This document shows positions 61,380-64,000 of a DNA stretch of 64,000 bases, in pieces (within the stretch, counting starts at the first letter, position 1; each line of letters begins with the position of its first letter). The notes beneath the pieces are model-generated. The model saw only the letters and a program-made list of their open reading frames with translations. It made no database searches and was not told the origin of the DNA. The position numbers and the translations under genes were made by a program. The stretch covers positions 5,964,968-6,028,967 of the forward strand of contig NZ_CP045997.1 in assembly GCF_010233585.1 (NCBI RefSeq). Direction: 5' to 3'. The DNA is from Spirosoma endbachense. GTDB taxonomy: Bacteria > Bacteroidota > Bacteroidia > Cytophagales > Spirosomataceae.

Positions 61380-62068
61380 TTTTTAATTGAAACCCCAAAA
61401 ATACCATATTCTCGACAAAATCAATATATTCTATTAAAAATTCCTTAAGACTCAATAATTAATATGGCATATACAAATTTTTGCACAATTTTACGAAACT
61501 TTGTTTTTATTACTATAATATCCAGGGCTTTTATATACTTTAATAAAAATGTAGATTACTATTAAGAAAATTTTATTTAGAAAGGCTTGGGGTTGCTAAG
61601 CAGTATTACTCTATCAAAAAAGAATACAAATGCCGGTAAAGTCTAAATAAACAAGCGGCCAATCTGATTACTCATTTCCCAATTGACGACAGGTTTCGAT
61701 TGTCATTATAGATTAGTACAATCGAAATTCCTACCTGAAAAGGCTAGGTTCAGTATTTTATCGATTATAATCAGTGCATTGTTAAGACAACCATATGGCT
61801 AGTCCACACCCGTATTTCCTACATTCGGCTGAAGGATTCCAGAGCGATTTATAAATCTGTGAATTAGTGAGTAAAAAGGGGGGTATGGTGATGTGGTGTC
61901 GGTTTCTTTATACCTCGTCCTTCATACCGGATGGGGTTTGGAGAAACCGAAGAGGTCAGGTTAAAGAACCTGACCTCACGCCAATAAACCTGACCTCACG
62001 AACGCCAGGAACCGCTATACGGTCGGCGGCAAACGTGGTTTACTAACTATATACTGAAGCTGTTGATC
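61380..62068. other. Gene-free region upstream of susC
   Basis: AT-rich; contains the susC promoter, which I cannot pinpoint, and a small palindrome (GAGGTCAGGTT 61952-61962, AACCTGACCTC 61967-61977), with a nearby direct repeat AACCTGACCTCACG at 61967 and 61987. No gene seen. Confidence 0.5.
61952..62000. repeat. Palindrome plus direct repeat, AACCTGACCTCACG
   Basis: A perfect 11-bp hairpin (61952-61962 and 61967-61977), and a second copy of its right arm at 61987-62000. Near the end of the minus-strand aminotransferase gene (62069), so a terminator is possible. Confidence 0.55.
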
Positions 62069-63262
62069 TTAAAGCACTTCGGTCAATACGCTAACCAGTG
62101 CATCAATATCAGCAGGCGTATTATAGACATGTGGGGCAATTCTAAGGGCGCGGGCGCGGGGTGAGACAGCTACTTTTTGAGCCAGTAACGCCTGTTGAAC
62201 AGCCAGTGAATCAGCATATTCGGGTAGCCAAAGCCCAACCAGGTGATGACTTCGCCCCTTACTACCATTTATCGGTTCGACCTGACAACCAAGTTGTTCC
62301 AGAGCCGGCCAGGCGTTTTTTGTCAGTTCTTCGGTGTATGCCTGAATACGTTCCGGCTTCCAGTCGAGTAGTTGCGTCAGGGAAGCCTCCAGCATCGGCA
62401 TCTGGATAAAATGCGATTGCTCCCCTACGTTATAGCGATACGCTTTGGGCCGATAGATCGGCTGATAATCCATCAGGCGGTGAAACTGATTGCTGTCTAA
62501 TCGGTTCATCCATCCTTCTTCAAGCGGAATACCCTCATCGAAGGCCGGGCCAAAATAGGCCAACCCAAGCGAATACGGCCCCATGAGCCATTTGTAGCCT
62601 GCACACACGACTACGTCGGGCTGGCAGGCAGTCAAATCAAAAGGTAATGCACCAATTGCCTGCGTGCCATCCACGGCAAACCACGCTCCAACTTCTCGGG
62701 CCCGCTTGCCGATTGCTTCCAGATCAAACTGAATACCATACATCCAATGCACAGGTGGCGCCAACACCAATGCCGTGTCAGGACCGATTGCCTCCAGTAA
62801 TTGTTCGTTCCAGCGTGCACCTCTCGGAAATTCATCGGGCATTGGAACCGTTTTTATCCGTAATCCCAATTCCTTATTGACACGATCCCAGGCATACACG
62901 TCGCTCGGGAACTCACTGTCGAGCAGAACAATGGTTTGCCCGGCCCGAATTCCTGGCTTGTTGGGCAGGTTACGGGCTACCACCGCCATCGCATAGGAAA
63001 CCGATGGAACAATGGCAATACGGTCGGGGTCGGGATTGTTGATCAGCTCGGAAAATAACGCGCGAACACGAACCGATCCACTAAAAAAATCGTCGGGGCG
63101 AAGGCCAAATGGGTTCGCGTCGCGACTGATGGCATCATGTCCAGCCTGTTCAACGGATTTGCTTAAGGGTGCACGAGTAGCACAATTCAGGTAATGAATC
63201 CCCTCAGGCAGACTAAACTTGCTTTTCTGTGTAGTAAGTGGAGTAATTCCCTCTATCAGCAT
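62069..63262 (-). CDS. Class V PLP-dependent aminotransferase family protein
   Basis: A 397-residue PLP enzyme of the cysteine-desulfurase-like class V fold. Seen: the PLP-binding stretch VDGTQAIGALPF and the Schiff-base Lys in CAGYKWLMGPYSLGL. It lacks a clear cysteine desulfurase Cys loop, so it may be an isopenicillin-epimerase-like or selenocysteine-lyase-like protein. It is divergent from the gene at 63359. Substrate unknown. Confidence 0.85.
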   Translation of the reverse strand: MLIEGITPLTTQKSKFSLPEGIHYLNCATRAPLSKSVEQAGHDAISRDANPFGLRPDDFFSGSVRVRALFSELINNPDPDRIAIVPSVSYAMAVVARNLPNKPGIRAGQTIVLLDSEFPSDVYAWDRVNKELGLRIKTVPMPDEFPRGARWNEQLLEAIGPDTALVLAPPVHWMYGIQFDLEAIGKRAREVGAWFAVDGTQAIGALPFDLTACQPDVVVCAGYKWLMGPYSLGLAYFGPAFDEGIPLEEGWMNRLDSNQFHRLMDYQPIYRPKAYRYNVGEQSHFIQMPMLEASLTQLLDWKPERIQAYTEELTKNAWPALEQLGCQVEPINGSKGRSHHLVGLWLPEYADSLAVQQALLAQKVAVSPRARALRIAPHVYNTPADIDALVSVLTEVL

Positions 63263-63358
63263 ACAAAATTGATGAATGACGTAATTTAAAGCGTAATTAG
63301 TTTAGTCTGGCACGAGGTTTGTTTATTTTTCTTATGAAATCTAAACATTGCAATTCCT

Positions 63359-63913
63359 ATGACGACACTGTTGGGTATAGGTTCCCGAATTAGCCACACG
63401 GAGTTTGGCGATGGGGTGGTGATCAACCTGAAAGCTACTGGATACACCATCACCTTTCTGCAACATGGCGTGAAGGTACTCAAATTCGACACACCCCTGA
63501 CCATTCTGGAGGCCATCGAGCCAGATGGCGACCTGGTTAGTTTGTTCGACGTTGAACAGGCTTTAGCGCGGGTACTACAGCGCTGGTCGGACCAAACCGA
63601 AGTCGTTCCGCTTGGTGATAAATGGAAAGGAGGCAAGTTGATCTTAAAGCCCGGTCGCACAGATCTGGTGCCGAAAGAAATGCCGATCGATGGCTTTTTC
63701 CATAAAATTGTCATGGTCCGCGACCGGCTTCGTGTACTTGAACAGCGTATCAATGCCAGCAATCTGGACGATGAAGAGAAAGTGAATATTCAGCAATACA
63801 TCACAAGAATATACGGGAGCCTTACTTCTTTCAACCTGCTCTTTAAAAACCAGAATCAGCAGTTTGTCGGCGAGAAAGTCCTATTACTATTTTTTCATGT
63901 AGTTTTGGGTTAG
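63359..63913 (+). CDS. Conserved hypothetical protein of Bacteroidota
   Basis: A 184-residue protein with an N-terminal beta domain (ISHTEFGDGVVINLKATGYT, then FLQHGVKVLKF) of a small SH3- or Tudor-like type, and a helical C-terminus (DDEEKVNIQQYITRIYGSL). The last residues (EKVLLLFFHVVLG) are oddly hydrophobic and may reflect a frameshift near 63880, since a shorter end would be expected after FVGEK. Function unknown. A terminator follows. Confidence 0.65.
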   Translation: MTTLLGIGSRISHTEFGDGVVINLKATGYTITFLQHGVKVLKFDTPLTILEAIEPDGDLVSLFDVEQALARVLQRWSDQTEVVPLGDKWKGGKLILKPGRTDLVPKEMPIDGFFHKIVMVRDRLRVLEQRINASNLDDEEKVNIQQYITRIYGSLTSFNLLFKNQNQQFVGEKVLLLFFHVVLG

Positions 63914-63923
63914 TAGATTTGAA

Positions 63924-63959
63924 GTTCCCCGCTATCGGCTCGATAACGGGGACTTTTTT
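63924..63959 (+). terminator. Terminator after the 63.4-kb gene
   Basis: GTTCCCCGCTATCG, loop GCT, CGATAACGGGGAC, then TTTTTT: a canonical intrinsic terminator. Confidence 0.85.
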
Positions 63960-64000
63960 GTTGAACCTCCCAAATTCATTGCTGCCAATGCTTACTGTCG

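Overview
The window looks like a chromosomal segment of a Cytophagales bacterium (Bacteroidota), probably Spirosoma or a close relative. The evidence is a SusC/SusD pair, a type IX secretion tail, Bacteroidota-type tyrosine recombinases, a TAnnTTTG-type promoter, and a tmRNA whose tag reads GEYNYAMAA. GC content is moderate, with clear AT-rich islands. No database search was possible, so the taxon is inferred.

Positions 1-37.2 kb look like a mosaic integrated element. It ends at the 3' end of ssrA (tmRNA), next to a tyrosine recombinase gene (35.9-37.2 kb). The left end lies outside the window. Its parts, left to right: (a) a tight replication-type operon at 1-6.4 kb (truncated primase-helicase, an iteron-like TGTAGTA array, small unknown proteins, SSB, HNH nuclease); (b) a STAND-type NTPase with a 39-residue repeat array, probably an immunity protein (6.6-9.6 kb); (c) a umuDC mutagenesis operon (10.4-12.2 kb), convergent with a multi-membrane-span patatin-like lipase; (d) a lipoprotein and a regulator/recombinase block (17.5-21 kb) with an XRE protein, a small HTH-like protein, an IntDOT-like recombinase and an S24-like protein lacking the catalytic serine; (e) large surface or lipoprotein genes (22-28.8 kb); (f) IS3 and integrase debris around a serine recombinase; (g) an AT-rich accessory cluster (30.6-35.8 kb) with a fused ABC-ATPase/TOPRIM protein resembling fused PARIS, a DUF1810 protein, HicA with an internally duplicated HicB, and an unknown membrane protein.

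Positions 37.2-64 kb look like ordinary host chromosome: ssrA, a hydrolase, an sdpRI-like pair, a YetF-like protein, a PQQ dehydrogenase with a cytochrome c domain, a glycosyltransferase, HMG-CoA reductase, a DEAD-box helicase, an SDR, a PhyH dioxygenase, an outer-membrane barrel, a PAP2 protein, a NADAR protein, NuoH, AsnS, SixA, a VOC protein, SusD/SusC, a class V aminotransferase and a conserved unknown. Many intergenic gaps here hold long, perfect inverted repeats. Three share a core CCACGGTT-N17/18-AACCGTGG and lie in the same order after a gene-specific hairpin, which suggests a dispersed hairpin repeat family.

The strongest candidates for new biology are the repeat-bearing STAND protein, the fused ATPase/TOPRIM protein, the HicA/double-HicB/membrane-protein cluster with a 20-bp palindrome, and the dispersed hairpin family.
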